DNA of 64,000 nucleotides from Bythopirellula goksoeyrii (GCF_008065115.1 NZ_CP042913.1:5281257-5345256); one strand, 5' to 3'; positions 16,747 to 24,731 are shown, counted from the stretch's first letter. Notes: generated from the letters alone by a model not told the origin. A program made the numbers and translations.

Positions 16747-17055
16747 TCAAAACCCGTTCATGACGAAAAAGAGTGCCATACCCGACATGCCTACAACTCC
16801 CAAGGTGTTCCAGACAATTAGAGCGGTGTAAATGCGTGACCCTGCAGGATGCGTTGCGTGCCACCAACTGTCTAACGCGACTTTCGAGCGTACTTGTGAA
16901 TAGAGTAGGAAGCCCATGAATAGGGGAAGCAAGCAGACTGAGGCAGAAAGTGGTTGCCCAAACGGTGCGAATGCCAAAACAACGAATACTCCCATGAATG
17001 TAAGAAACAGCCAGAGATAACTTTTGCCAATTTCAAGTCGCATACGTAGTTCCAT
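16747..17055 (-). CDS. Small three-helix membrane protein, hypothetical
   Basis: A 102-residue frame with three clear hydrophobic helices (about 13-32, 38-52 and 76-99: LWLFLTFMGVFVVLAF, CLLPLFMGFLLY, ALIVWNTLGVVGMSGMALFF) separated by a polar loop containing SWWHATHPAG. I do not recognise the family. Start could be Met1 or Met5; neither has a strong ribosome-binding site. The clean membrane topology argues for a real gene. Confidence 0.5.
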   Translation of the reverse strand: MELRMRLEIGKSYLWLFLTFMGVFVVLAFAPFGQPLSASVCLLPLFMGFLLYSQVRSKVALDSWWHATHPAGSRIYTALIVWNTLGVVGMSGMALFFVMNGF

Positions 17056-17807
17056 GATTCAACTGGATCGGAAGTCTTTCTCAACCAATGACTCCCGTTA
17101 CCTGAGATTGTTCATTCTTATAGGAACACCACGGGAGGCATGTCTGGTGATGCTCGAAACTCCGTGCCATCGTCCAAGAAGAGTTTTGTGCAAACCAGAC
17201 ACTTGGAAAAAGGTTTCTTATCCATAAAAGAATGAAAGACCTCTGGAACGGGAATATAGCTTCTGATCGGACCAAGTTCGGGTAAGTCAGCCATGAGGTT
17301 CTTTGCTATGCGAGATTAGAACGGACCGTGCCAAGGAATTCATCCTTCTATCTTCAATCTACCTAAGTACTCCCCGTTTTTGCAGTAGCCAACGCATGAA
17401 GAGATATTGAAAGTATGGCCGAGAACTGATAACTCCCTTCCAAACCGCCCCAACCGTAGGCCCAGAAAAAGGGGCGGGAAAAGGACACGCACATTTCGAA
17501 CTATCCATCAAGCTCCACTGATTCTTGTCGTAAATGCTTACGAGAATACAGGTTCTAAGCTCGCTTGGTATTTTGCTCGGAATGATGAAGGCACGTCCTT
17601 TTCCCCCATCGACGCCTCAGGACAGTTAGACATTGATTACGAACGCAAACCTTCATAGGCCGCTGGGCATCCTCAGCTTGACTGCGATTATTGTTAATAG
17701 ATGCGGCCGGTAAAGGCGACCGCTGCAGCAGCGTAGGCCTGGTTACCGCCCAAACGCGTTGAGTTCAAGTTGTTCGCAGTTACAACGCCTCTCCTCAGTG
17801 TCCTTGG
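17056..17807. other. Long gap, no convincing gene
   Basis: About 750 bases between the small membrane protein and the end of the arsenic operon. One rightward frame at 17407-17658 gives 83 residues ending FARNDEGTSFSPIDASGQ and on, but it has no family resemblance and a very basic N-terminus, so I do not call it. A hairpin at 17708-17748 is listed separately. Confidence 0.45.
17708..17748 (-). terminator. Structured hairpin downstream of the arsenic operon
   Basis: GGTAAAGGC (17709-17717) pairs with GCCT and TTACC (17737-17740, 17743-17747) around a perfect inner stem CGCTGC-A-GCAGCG (17721-17733). It lies 60 bases past the stop of the last gene of the operon. There is no U run on the minus strand, so it may be an RNA-stabilising 3' hairpin or a rho-dependent end instead of an intrinsic terminator. 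Confidence 0.35.
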
Positions 17808-18485
17808 TCATAGCAGAGACTGGATTGTCAAGAAGCACCCAACCACTAAAACCACGCCGCCAGTTCCGAGGCGAGCCCACCGCTCCGTTTTGCTAACGGC
17901 ATTGAACGCTTCCCCGAGTTTTTTGGAGCCAAGGGCGATCAGCACTGCGAAGCCGATAACGGGCAAGGCGGTTCCGATGCCATAGAGCAGTGGGAGCAGA
18001 ATCGTCGAACCGGCGGAAAGCGACGCCATCACATTGCCGAAGAACAACGCTGCCGACGTAGGGCAGAACGCCAGTGCGAATAGGACTCCCAGAGCCAGTG
18101 CACCCCAAATACCCAAGCGGTCGACCCTCTTTTTGACCGACTCGGAAACGCCACCGCCCCCGATGTTGATTTCGATCAGGCCGACCAAGAACATGCCCAC
18201 CACGATGAGCGTCGGCCCAAGCAGCAGGTGCATGTACTTCTGCAAAAACTGCGATACGCCGGGGACCGAGAGGGCCGTGCTGACCAGCAAGAACGCCAAC
18301 CCAACGTATGCTACGACTCGGCCCACCGTGTACAGCAGCCCAGCCAGCAGGACGTACCGCGTGTTATCGACTCGGCGGCCGATGTAACTGATTGCGGCGA
18401 TATTGGTCGCCAAGGGACAGGGGCTGATCGAAGTCAACAACCCTAGCCACAAGGCCGAACCGGCGGCCAGCAGAAACTCAGTCAT
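17808..18485 (-). CDS. ArsG-family permease, CcdA-like
   Basis: The start is the ATG at 18485, overlapping the stop of the preceding gene (ATGA) with GGAG 8 nt upstream; longer upstream reading is not family-like. The 225-residue protein has about six transmembrane helices and the conserved Cys-Pro motifs LLTSISPCPLATNIAAISY and FALAFCPTSAALFFG, each placing a Cys-Pro within a membrane helix as in CcdA/DsbD-type disulfide carriers. This pattern is what annotation pipelines call the ArsG family (aromatic aminobenzylarsenical efflux permease). Its coupling to the ArsF-like thiol proteins upstream suggests electron or arsenical transfer across the membrane. The exact substrate is uncertain. Confidence 0.85.
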   Translation of the reverse strand: MTEFLLAAGSALWLGLLTSISPCPLATNIAAISYIGRRVDNTRYVLLAGLLYTVGRVVAYVGLAFLLVSTALSVPGVSQFLQKYMHLLLGPTLIVVGMFLVGLIEINIGGGGVSESVKKRVDRLGIWGALALGVLFALAFCPTSAALFFGNVMASLSAGSTILLPLLYGIGTALPVIGFAVLIALGSKKLGEAFNAVSKTERWARLGTGGVVLVVGCFLTIQSLL

Positions 18486-18964
18486 TCCTTGGACTCCTTC
18501 GATTCGTCGCGTTCCTGCTCGGCGTCTTCCTTGGATTGTCTCAAGTAGCGGGCGACGCCGTCCTGAACATAGGCCCGAAAGTCGTCCGGCTTGCCGACCA
18601 ACTGCCAGACTTTCGGCATGCTCGTCAAGCACACGGTTTCACCTTCGAAGACATTGATCATCACGAGGGTGGGCGTTTCAATGCCGTACTTTTTGGCAAG
18701 TTCTGCATTCTTCTCGTCCTGAAAGTCGATGTAATGAAACTCGACGGTGCGATTCTCGACTTCCTTTTCAAAGCCTTTCGTCACTGCTTCCTCGGCCATT
18801 GCGCCGATTCGCTTGCAGGTCGGGCAGCGCTGGGTTCGATGGAAGTAGATCGCAACCACTTGATGTTCCGGGGACTTCCCTTGTTCTTTGTCACTGGTAG
18901 TTGTATCAGGTGTCACAACGCTGCAAACGGCCAGCACGGCTGCGAATATCATTGATGTCGCCAT
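18482..18964 (-). CDS. ArsF-family exported thioredoxin-like protein, copy 1
   Basis: A 160-residue protein with an N-terminal signal (MATSMIFAAVLAVCSVV) and one thioredoxin-like domain. The redox motif is in AIYFHRTQRCPTCKRIGAMA (about residues 38-57), where CPTC is the active pair. The family (ArsF, nitrophenyl compound nitroreductase subunit in annotation pipelines) is found next to ArsG permeases. The C-terminus is highly charged (KEDAEQERDESKESKE). It overlaps the permease gene by 4 bases and probably hands reducing equivalents to it on the outer face of the membrane. Confidence 0.82.
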   Translation of the reverse strand: MATSMIFAAVLAVCSVVTPDTTTSDKEQGKSPEHQVVAIYFHRTQRCPTCKRIGAMAEEAVTKGFEKEVENRTVEFHYIDFQDEKNAELAKKYGIETPTLVMINVFEGETVCLTSMPKVWQLVGKPDDFRAYVQDGVARYLRQSKEDAEQERDESKESKE

Positions 18965-19004
18965 CGTCTATTCTCCTTGTTGAGATGTACTTGTTACCGC
19001 CTGA

Positions 19005-19469
19005 TCATGATCCGAGCATGGAAAGAATCTCTTTTTGGATGTACGCGGTGAACGCGTCACGGTCGCCAATCAACTCCCAGACTCGCATCAAATTACGCCA
19101 GTCGGCCACTTCTCCATTCGCCATACTGACCAACACGACAGTGGGCGAGACGATCTCGTACTCGGTAGCGTAGTGGATGTGCTCGGGCTGTTCGTAGTTA
19201 ACGACCTTCCACTGAACCCGTTCGTCGGCCAATTCTGCAGCGAATGCCGACTTAACAGCCTCGTGTGAGTAGCTCTCGATGCTCCGACAGGTCGGGCACC
19301 GCGTGTCGCCGTGGAAGTAGTAGACGACCAGGGCGTTTTCCGGGAGTTGCTCTTCAGCAGAGTCTGAGTTGACCGTCGTTGACTCCCGCATCTCGCGTCC
19401 GAGGAGGATCGCCACGGAAGCCGCGACAAACAGTAGCAAGGCGGCGGCGATTAGGTTTTTGGCATTCAT
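19005..19469 (-). CDS. ArsF-family exported thioredoxin-like protein, copy 2
   Basis: A 154-residue paralogue of the neighbouring gene. It has a hydrophobic N-terminal anchor (LIAAALLLFVAASVAILLG) and the redox segment VVYYFHGDTRCPTCRSIESY. The pattern VYYFHG...CPTCR.IE.Y..EAV is closer to the ArsF consensus than copy 1. Both copies end with WRNLMRVWELIGDRDAF / PKVWQLVGKPDDF blocks. Two tandem copies may form a relay or heterodimer with the permease; this is inference. Confidence 0.83.
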   Translation of the reverse strand: MNAKNLIAAALLLFVAASVAILLGREMRESTTVNSDSAEEQLPENALVVYYFHGDTRCPTCRSIESYSHEAVKSAFAAELADERVQWKVVNYEQPEHIHYATEYEIVSPTVVLVSMANGEVADWRNLMRVWELIGDRDAFTAYIQKEILSMLGS

Positions 19470-19525
19470 CCGTGTACTTCCTTCCTTTATCAGGGGCTAG
19501 AACTTCCCGTTAGTCCTGTCGCTTG

Positions 19526-19762
19526 TTACTTTGATAGGACTGCTCTAATCTCTTCTGGCGTCGCGACTTTACCGACGATTTTTACTTCGCCATCGACAAC
19601 CAAGGCTGGCGTAGACATGACGCCGAATTGAACGATTTCATTGATATCTTCGATCTTCTGGACGTCGGCTTCGACGCCCAAATCTTTCAGGGCTGCTTCG
19701 ACATTCTCTTTCAGCGAGACACACTTCTTGCAGCCGGTGCCGAGAACTTGAATGGTGGTCAT
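19526..19762 (-). CDS. Mini-thioredoxin, glutaredoxin-like thiol protein
   Basis: A 78-residue single-domain protein with no signal peptide. MTTIQVLGTGCKKCVSLKEN carries a CKKC redox pair near residue 11, and MSTPALVVDGEVKIVGKV contains the cis-Pro loop. This is the small redox-active disulfide protein (thioredoxin_3) family that typically sits beside ArsP-like or DUF318 permeases. It probably supplies cytosolic thiols for arsenical handling. The stop of the permease gene is 12 bases upstream, so the two are co-transcribed. Confidence 0.9.
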   Translation of the reverse strand: MTTIQVLGTGCKKCVSLKENVEAALKDLGVEADVQKIEDINEIVQFGVMSTPALVVDGEVKIVGKVATPEEIRAVLSK

Positions 19763-19774
19763 CTTGCGAATCTC

Positions 19775-21175
19775 CTATGGATTGATTGCTGCGACGGCAG
19801 CGGTCGCGGGTTGATTAGGTGAATTGGTTGCGGATGGGTAAAATTCGCCGAATCCGATCCCAGCGATGGTCGCCATGACAACCACAAGAGCGACAAAAGC
19901 CGCAGTCTTTGTGTTGCCGACGACACTGCGAATCACCAGGATGCTGGGCAGCGACAGGGCGGGTCCCGCCAAGAGCAGCGCTAGCGCCGGTCCGTTGTGC
20001 ATGCCGTTGCGCATCAGCGCCTCCAGAATCGGGACCTCGGTGAGTGTGGCGAAGTAGAACAGGCAGCCAACCAAAGAGGCAATCAGGTTTGACAGGATGC
20101 TGTTGTCACCCACGAACGCCGCCACCTGCTTCTCTGGAATAAGGGCTCCTAGGAATCCGACGACGAAGACACCACCAAAGAGGAGCGGCACGAGCAGCTT
20201 GGAAAACTCCCAGGTATTGCCCATCCACTCGCCGAAGTCTTGACGATTGAGCCACGCCAGGCTCATCACGGCGACCAGCACGGCCATCACTCCCGCCAAG
20301 TACCAGCGGTAGTGATGGATACGGGTCACCCAGGTATCGACGTCCTCGATGCTCGTAATATCGGTTTTGGCCAGCCGTACAACCTCAGTCGCTTCATGCC
20401 CAAGCAATGCCTGTTTGAGTCGCAGGTCGTAACTGTTTTCGGTTTCATATTGCAGTGTTGCTTCAAACTGCCGGCCATCAGCCATTTGCACTATCTTGTC
20501 GCCAGGATTGAACCAGTCGCTGAACACCAGAAATGCCAGCATGGCGGCCAGCATCGAAGCGTTTTGCCAAAGCGGTCGGCTGGCAGCAGGTGGGTCGGGC
20601 TGAGCCATCGTGACTTCGCTCCGCTCGTCTTCGCTGCGACTGAACAGCATTGCCATGATGAGGCCAATGATCACGCCAAAAACCATGGCGCCAACCACGC
20701 GGGCGACACCTAACTCGAATCCCAGGACACGTGCCGTGAGAAAGATCGCAAGCACGTTAATTGCCGGACCGGCGTAGAGAAAGCAAGAGGCTGGCCCCAA
20801 CCCCGCCCCGATGCGGTAGATGCCTGCGAACATCGGCAGCACGCTACAGGAACAAACCGCCAGCACGGTGCCCGAGATCGAAGCCACCGAATAGGCTTCA
20901 ACCTTGTTGGCCTTTGGCCCTAAATGTTTGAGTACTGACTCTTTGGACAGGAAGGTCGTGATGGCTCCGGCAATGAAGAGAGCGGGAACAACGCAGGCAA
21001 GCGTGTGGTTGCGGGCGTACCACTGAAGGAGTAGGAACGCCTCGACGATGGCCCTGGTAGTCTTTGCTGCGAGAGGGTCAGCATGCGCATCGTACTGCGG
21101 TGTCGCTAGCGGCACGAAGTAGGCGAACAAGAACACGCCTAGAAACGCTGCAAATATTTTCCATTCTCGGTTCAT
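19775..21175 (-). CDS. ArsP/YraQ-type permease with soluble insertion
   Basis: A 466-residue permease of the DUF318 family, which includes the methylarsenite exporter ArsP. The family hallmark is GTVLAVCSCSVLPMFAGIYR (about 115-134), with two Cys in the CSCS motif, followed by GAGLGPASCFLYAGPAIN. The second half has FATLTEVPILEALMRNG and LLAGPALSLPSILVIR. Between the halves lies a polar region (about 200-290) with ADGRQFEATLQYETENSYDL, a soluble loop that is not a usual core feature. The 12-base gap to the mini-thioredoxin and the ArsR gene upstream support an organoarsenical or metalloid export role. Confidence 0.88.
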   Translation of the reverse strand: MNREWKIFAAFLGVFLFAYFVPLATPQYDAHADPLAAKTTRAIVEAFLLLQWYARNHTLACVVPALFIAGAITTFLSKESVLKHLGPKANKVEAYSVASISGTVLAVCSCSVLPMFAGIYRIGAGLGPASCFLYAGPAINVLAIFLTARVLGFELGVARVVGAMVFGVIIGLIMAMLFSRSEDERSEVTMAQPDPPAASRPLWQNASMLAAMLAFLVFSDWFNPGDKIVQMADGRQFEATLQYETENSYDLRLKQALLGHEATEVVRLAKTDITSIEDVDTWVTRIHHYRWYLAGVMAVLVAVMSLAWLNRQDFGEWMGNTWEFSKLLVPLLFGGVFVVGFLGALIPEKQVAAFVGDNSILSNLIASLVGCLFYFATLTEVPILEALMRNGMHNGPALALLLAGPALSLPSILVIRSVVGNTKTAAFVALVVVMATIAGIGFGEFYPSATNSPNQPATAAVAAINP

Positions 21176-21195
21176 CTTGCCACACTTTCTTGCGT

Positions 21196-21215
21196 ATTTG
21201 GTATAATGTGCAAAT
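21196..21215. promoter_or_regulatory. arsR box: Probable ArsR operator before the permease
   Basis: The dyad ATTTG-N10-CAAAT lies 20 bases upstream of the permease start. The same dyad with identical spacing occurs before arsR at 21598. ArsR-family repressors bind such AT-rich dyads and release on As(III). The sequence pattern is seen directly; binding is inferred. Confidence 0.6.
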
Positions 21216-21249
21216 ATCAGGCCAAATAAAAAGCTGCATCAGGCTGCAG

Positions 21250-21573
21250 CTACGAAAGCACCTTCAATTGTTGGTCCACGTTACACTTGACCACTGATTC
21301 GATGCAGCCGAACAAGTTCTTCAGGCACTTCACCCGCAGGCTGTAAAACACCATCTGGCCACGTTTGTCGCTTTCGACGATGCCGGCGTTCTTGAGCTGC
21401 GTCAGGTGTCGAGAAACGGTCGACATATCCATCCCGATCTCCTCGGTCAGGTCACAAACGCACACCTCGGTGTGCTCAGAGAGCACATCCACCAGTTTCA
21501 GCCGAGCCGGATGGGCCAGTGCTTTGAGCACATTGGTGCGAGTTTCGTACTTGGCTTTCTCGGCTCGATTCAT
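21250..21573 (-). CDS. arsR: ArsR-family arsenic-responsive repressor
   Basis: A 107-residue winged-helix repressor. The As(III)-binding site is visible as EVCVCDLTEEIG with Cys38 and Cys40 at the start of the recognition unit, the E. coli-type ArsR ligand pair. The HTH STVSRHLTQLKNAGIV spans about 51-66 and the wing RGQMVFYSL about 71-79. Three further Cys (83, 90, 97) lie in the C-terminal helix and could add ligands. It probably represses its own promoter and that of the permease operon through the two matching dyads. Arsenite binding should release it. Confidence 0.93.
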   Translation of the reverse strand: MNRAEKAKYETRTNVLKALAHPARLKLVDVLSEHTEVCVCDLTEEIGMDMSTVSRHLTQLKNAGIVESDKRGQMVFYSLRVKCLKNLFGCIESVVKCNVDQQLKVLS

Positions 21574-21597
21574 TGCTTATCCTATCGACTGTTGCTT

Positions 21598-21617
21598 ATT
21601 TGCAAGTTTATACAAAT
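21598..21617. promoter_or_regulatory. arsR box: Probable ArsR operator before arsR
   Basis: The dyad ATTTG-N10-CAAAT starts 25 bases upstream of the arsR start codon and has the same arms and spacing as the site at 21196. This would give autoregulation. A TATAAA-like -10 lies within the dyad on the minus strand. Confidence 0.6.
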
Positions 21618-21653
21618 ATACGATGCGGAACACCCACGGTCAAGATGCCTTGC

Positions 21654-22037
21654 TCAAGGCATTGTGCTAGCGTTTGACTGAGGCCGGGCAAACGAGGTCA
21701 GCCAGGCCGCCAACCTTTCGTCGAGTTCGTCACGAATTCGGCGGAAGGCGGACAACTGTTCCTCTTCGCTGGCTTCAACCGCGGCCGGGTCGTCGAAGGG
21801 CCAGAAGAGCCGCTGCCCCATACCAGGAAACAACCGCGGGCAGTTCTCTTCGGCGTTTTCGCAGACAACGATTAGGTAGTGGGCCGACAATCGCCCCAGG
21901 TACTCGCTCACATTCTTTGAATACTGGTCCGAGATATCGATGTCAATCTCATCCATGACGACCGGTACCATCGGATGGACGCGGTCGGGTTTGAGCCCAT
22001 TACGGAGGACTCTTTCAACGACGCCCCACCCATCTTC
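21654..22037 (-). pseudogene. arsC: 5'-truncated arsenate reductase ArsC (LMW phosphatase type)
   Basis: The open frame from 22037 to 21654 encodes the C-terminal two-thirds of a thioredoxin-linked ArsC. Visible are NGLKPDRVHPM, MDEIDIDISDQYSKNVSEYL, HYLIVVCENAEENCPRLFPG and GQRLFWPFDDPAAVEASEEE, which are the normal post-P-loop blocks including the Cys pair region (VVCENAEENC). The N-terminal CxxxxxR catalytic loop is absent: an in-frame TAG at 22040-22038 blocks upstream reading. A neighbouring frame just upstream reads LCRFGNSW, which might be a decayed LCTGNSCR, but I cannot prove it. Without the loop the product cannot reduce arsenate. It sits upstream of arsR, as in a full ars operon. 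Confidence 0.75.
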
Positions 22038-22148
22038 CTATTCCGATTCGATGAACTCAAGTCGTTGCAATTCCAAGAGTTACCAAACCGGCAGAGATGC
22101 ATGTCCCCATCCTACTTGCCGAAAAGGGAAAAAGAATTAAGGGTTCGC

Positions 22149-23072
22149 TTACCGTCTTCTCCGAACCAACAGCCCTACGGTAGCCAAAGCTCCCAGCAGC
22201 AGCGTGTTGGGCTCAGGGATACTTGCGACGCGGAAACCATTAGCACCATGCTCGAAATCTGGTGCAATATAACTACGACTTAGCGAATTCATCGGTTGAG
22301 CAACGGTGACATCCCAATTTGCCCCCCGCAAACCGCGGCAAGGCGCGCCAGCATTTTCATCGTTAATTAGATAGCAGTTGGTTTCTTCCCACTCCCAAAC
22401 GTTGCCCCCCTGTCCCATGGTTCCATAGACGCTCAGTCCCCCCGCAAGAGTTACGTCTGCCGGCTCCATCTGTCCGCCATAAACGGCAGTGCCACTGGAG
22501 GTACCACTTGCAACTGGCACAGGAGGGCTATCGCTGCCTGTAGGAAAATCGAAGTAGAGGTTCTCATTCGGATCGTAGTAAGCTGCCTTAAACCATTCGT
22601 CCGAACTGGGTAGAACGTACCTTGCCAAGCTATTGCGATAACGATTCGCTGCGTCATAGCCGTCGTCGCCGGGATCCCAAAGTTGAAAATCGCCATTCAG
22701 ATCGAACTTGTATGCAGTAACGTTGCCTGTACTAGTATTAAGCCAGTTGACAAATCTGGCTGCTTCAAACCAGCTGATGGAAGTGGCCGGCTTGTTCGCG
22801 CCTCGGCCGTCATGCGAGATATCCAGGCCAGCCAAGGCGTTGGCCTTGTTAATCATGTCCTCGGAGACTTCGTAGGTGCCTATACGATAGGCGTATTCAA
22901 CCTTTCCTGCCCGGTAGGGCTCGCCCGACGTGTCGCCTGGGTTATCAGGATCGCCGATCGTAACGAACTCGATCGCAAACTGGTTCGCACCGCTGCCGAA
23001 GATGTCGGCCTGAGCGCCGGCGGTAGAGAGGAGTCCCAAAGTGAAGAGGATCAAGGTTCCGGTGGTCTTCAT
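22149..23072 (-). CDS. Formylglycine-generating-enzyme-like (SUMF1) secreted protein with PEP-CTERM
   Basis: A 307-residue secreted protein with a signal peptide (MKTTGTLILFTLGLLSTAGAQA). The FGE-sulfatase fold is indicated by YRIGTYEVSEDMINKAN, PATSISWFEAARFVNWLN, YVLPSSDEWFKAAYYDP, GNVWEWEE and FRVASIPEP. The C-terminus IPEPNTLLLGALATVGLLVRRRR is a PEP-CTERM sorting signal. True FGE oxidises a sulfatase Cys; surface SUMF1-like domains usually lack that role and may bind ligands. Copper-binding Cys residues are not evident here. The 5' region is clean with no operon partner. Confidence 0.85.
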   Translation of the reverse strand: MKTTGTLILFTLGLLSTAGAQADIFGSGANQFAIEFVTIGDPDNPGDTSGEPYRAGKVEYAYRIGTYEVSEDMINKANALAGLDISHDGRGANKPATSISWFEAARFVNWLNTSTGNVTAYKFDLNGDFQLWDPGDDGYDAANRYRNSLARYVLPSSDEWFKAAYYDPNENLYFDFPTGSDSPPVPVASGTSSGTAVYGGQMEPADVTLAGGLSVYGTMGQGGNVWEWEETNCYLINDENAGAPCRGLRGANWDVTVAQPMNSLSRSYIAPDFEHGANGFRVASIPEPNTLLLGALATVGLLVRRRR

Positions 23073-23651
23073 TAGGCGGTTCTTTCGAGGGGAATAATCT
23101 CCGGATGAGAGCCAAGGTAGAAACTACCTACCGATTGTAACAGAATACCCCAAACTTTTAAGATTGTACCTTCAAAACAAAAGATCACAGGATCACCCTC
23201 ACGAGCCTGACGCGTGCGGTTAAACCCTAAATTATCGATCCCAACCACTCGTGGTCAGGAATCCACTGCATTGAAGCTACAGACTCAACTCCCCCCAAAC
23301 AAGCTCCCACCTGCAGAAACAGCCACGCCAATTCCGAGCGAAAGAGACACCATCTATTGAAGCGAGGTAACTCAAGCCAGCGTAGTAACTTGCATCAAAC
23401 AAGGTGAACCTCTGCAAGTGGGTGTCTCCAGATCTTCTCGACTTTTCTTCTCGTTTTTGGCCACCCATTCTGCTATGGTGAACATGTGTATATATTTTCA
23501 ATTCCCACTCAAAGCCCTCCCCGCTCGATAGCTCGCGACCCTCCCAAGGGAGGATGTAATTGAGATACCCTCCCGCTTGCGGGAGGGTCGGCCTCTTAGA
23601 GCCGGGGAGGGTATTTGGATTGTCCCCCAAACAACCCCAGGAGTTATTGCC
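23073..23651. other. Gap holding a palindromic repeat cluster
   Basis: About 580 bases between divergent genes. The last 140 bases form the palindrome cluster listed next. The rest (23073-23510) shows no convincing coding sequence. Confidence 0.5.
23514..23611. repeat. Nested palindromes, CCCTCCC type
   Basis: Outer arms CCCTCCCCGCTC (23514-23525) and GAGCCGGGGAGGG (23599-23611) enclose CCTCCC-AA-GGGAGG (23540-23553) and ACCCTCCCGC-TT-GCGGGAGGGT (23567-23588), all palindromic. It resembles a REP-like cluster and would fold into three hairpins. It ends 40 bases before the HTH gene, which supports starting that gene at 23652. Confidence 0.7.
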
Positions 23652-24335
23652 ATGAACTCACCAAACCCACCGCGATCAGTAGGTCGCCCGCGCTCCCTTG
23701 CCGATCCGTACAAACGACGCGAAGTCTGCTCGTTGATTGGAATCGGCGCAGGCTACGACGAAGCGGCGCGGCACGTCGGTTGCTCCGTAGCCACCCTGCG
23801 TCGGGAGGCGGACCGCGATCCGGCGTTTGCCGAGCAGTTGGCCTCCGCAGAAACGGCCTCGGGATTGTCCCCGCTGCGAGCCCTGCGCTCGGCCGTCAAT
23901 AACAACTGGCGGGCTGCTGCCTGGCTGCTCGAACGGACCTGCCCTCAGCGCTTCGCCCTCCGCAAACCCGAATCTCTCTCACCGAGCGACGTCCGCACAC
24001 TACTTGACGAGGTTGCCAATATCATGGCCGACGAATGTACCGACGACGCCCAACTTGAGCGGATGTGCTCTCGGCTCGACGATTTGCAGAAAGCACGCTT
24101 TGGCCAGTACCGCGCAACACTCCAAGGAGACCCCGCACCGAAGTCGGCCGACGAGCGCTATTACGACAAGCTGCAGCGCGAAATCGAAGAGGCCTTAGGT
24201 GCAGTTGATATGGACGTCAGCGCCAAGGATGTCCGGACGGCCATCGCCGGGATGGAAGCCTACGATCGCCGCGCGGCCGAGGCCAGGCGGGAGAATATTG
24301 CTTTACAAAACCCCTCTCCGCCCGAAGCGGCGTGA
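23652..24335 (+). CDS. Helix-turn-helix protein, terminase-small-subunit-like N-terminus
   Basis: From ATG 23652 (CAGGAG 9 nt upstream) the protein has 227 residues. The N-terminal domain reads AARHVGCSVATLRREADRDP, AEQLASAETASGL and NNWRAAAWLLERTCPQRFAL, the pattern of phage phBC6A51-like or terminase-small-subunit HTH domains. The rest is acidic, helical and without a recognised domain. It is bordered on both sides by palindromic repeat clusters. It may be a DNA-binding factor of a repeat or phage remnant; no phage genes are nearby. Function is not assignable. Confidence 0.7.
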   Translation: MNSPNPPRSVGRPRSLADPYKRREVCSLIGIGAGYDEAARHVGCSVATLRREADRDPAFAEQLASAETASGLSPLRALRSAVNNNWRAAAWLLERTCPQRFALRKPESLSPSDVRTLLDEVANIMADECTDDAQLERMCSRLDDLQKARFGQYRATLQGDPAPKSADERYYDKLQREIEEALGAVDMDVSAKDVRTAIAGMEAYDRRAAEARRENIALQNPSPPEAA

Positions 24336-24435
24336 TCCCCGTAAGTCTAGGCTCGTTAACGAGTTGAAACAATTTAGACCAGTCGAAAAGGATTTAGTTT
24401 TGTATTTTGTTTCTGTGTTTTCAAAGAGAATCGAG

Positions 24436-24530
24436 CCACGTAGGCCGCGAACAAACCGTGCGCAGTTCCGGTATGGGTGCGTTAGTTCGCGACACCATGT
24501 CGGAACAGTGCTACCGCTGGTTCCGGCCTA
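24436..24530. repeat. Structured repeat, copy 1
   Basis: First of two direct repeats of about 95 bp. GTAGGCCG at the left pairs with CGGCCTAC at the right, with a long imperfect stem inside. The central stem GGTATGG/CCATGTC is held by wobble pairs at positions where copy 2 has GGCATGG/CCATGCC. Confidence 0.7.
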
Positions 24531-24638
24531 CCCCGAATAAGAACGGTCTCCTTCTGGGAGCAATTGAGACCACCCAATAAGACCGCTACAATTTAGGGCC
24601 CATTGCCGAGCGAACAATCGTTCAGCAGGTCAATACAG

Positions 24639-24731
24639 CCACGTCAGCCGAAACAAGCCGTGCGCAGTTCCGGCATGGGTGCGTTGGTTCGCGACACCAT
24701 GCCAGAACAGCACTACCGCTCGTTTCGGCCT
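24639..24731. repeat. Structured repeat, copy 2
   Basis: Second copy, about 80-85% identical to copy 1. It folds into a near-continuous hairpin: GCCGAAACAAGC pairs with GCTCGTTTCGGC with one mismatch, GTGC with GCAC, GTTC with GAAC, GGCATGG with CCATGCC, closed by GCG-TTGGTT-CGC. It ends 38 bases before the sugar kinase start codon. It could be a MITE-like palindrome or a transcribed structured RNA. No transposase gene is present. Confidence 0.7.

Noticed and set aside
17407-17658. Rightward 83-residue frame
   Set aside because: No family match, poor start context and unusual basic composition.
17708-17748. Integron attC-like hairpin
   Set aside because: It lacks the conserved R' and R'' core sites and there is no integrase or gene cassette array.
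21975-22040. tRNA-like segment with a T-loop-like GGGCTCAAACCC
   Set aside because: No acceptor or anticodon stems form; the sequence reads as ArsC coding remnant.
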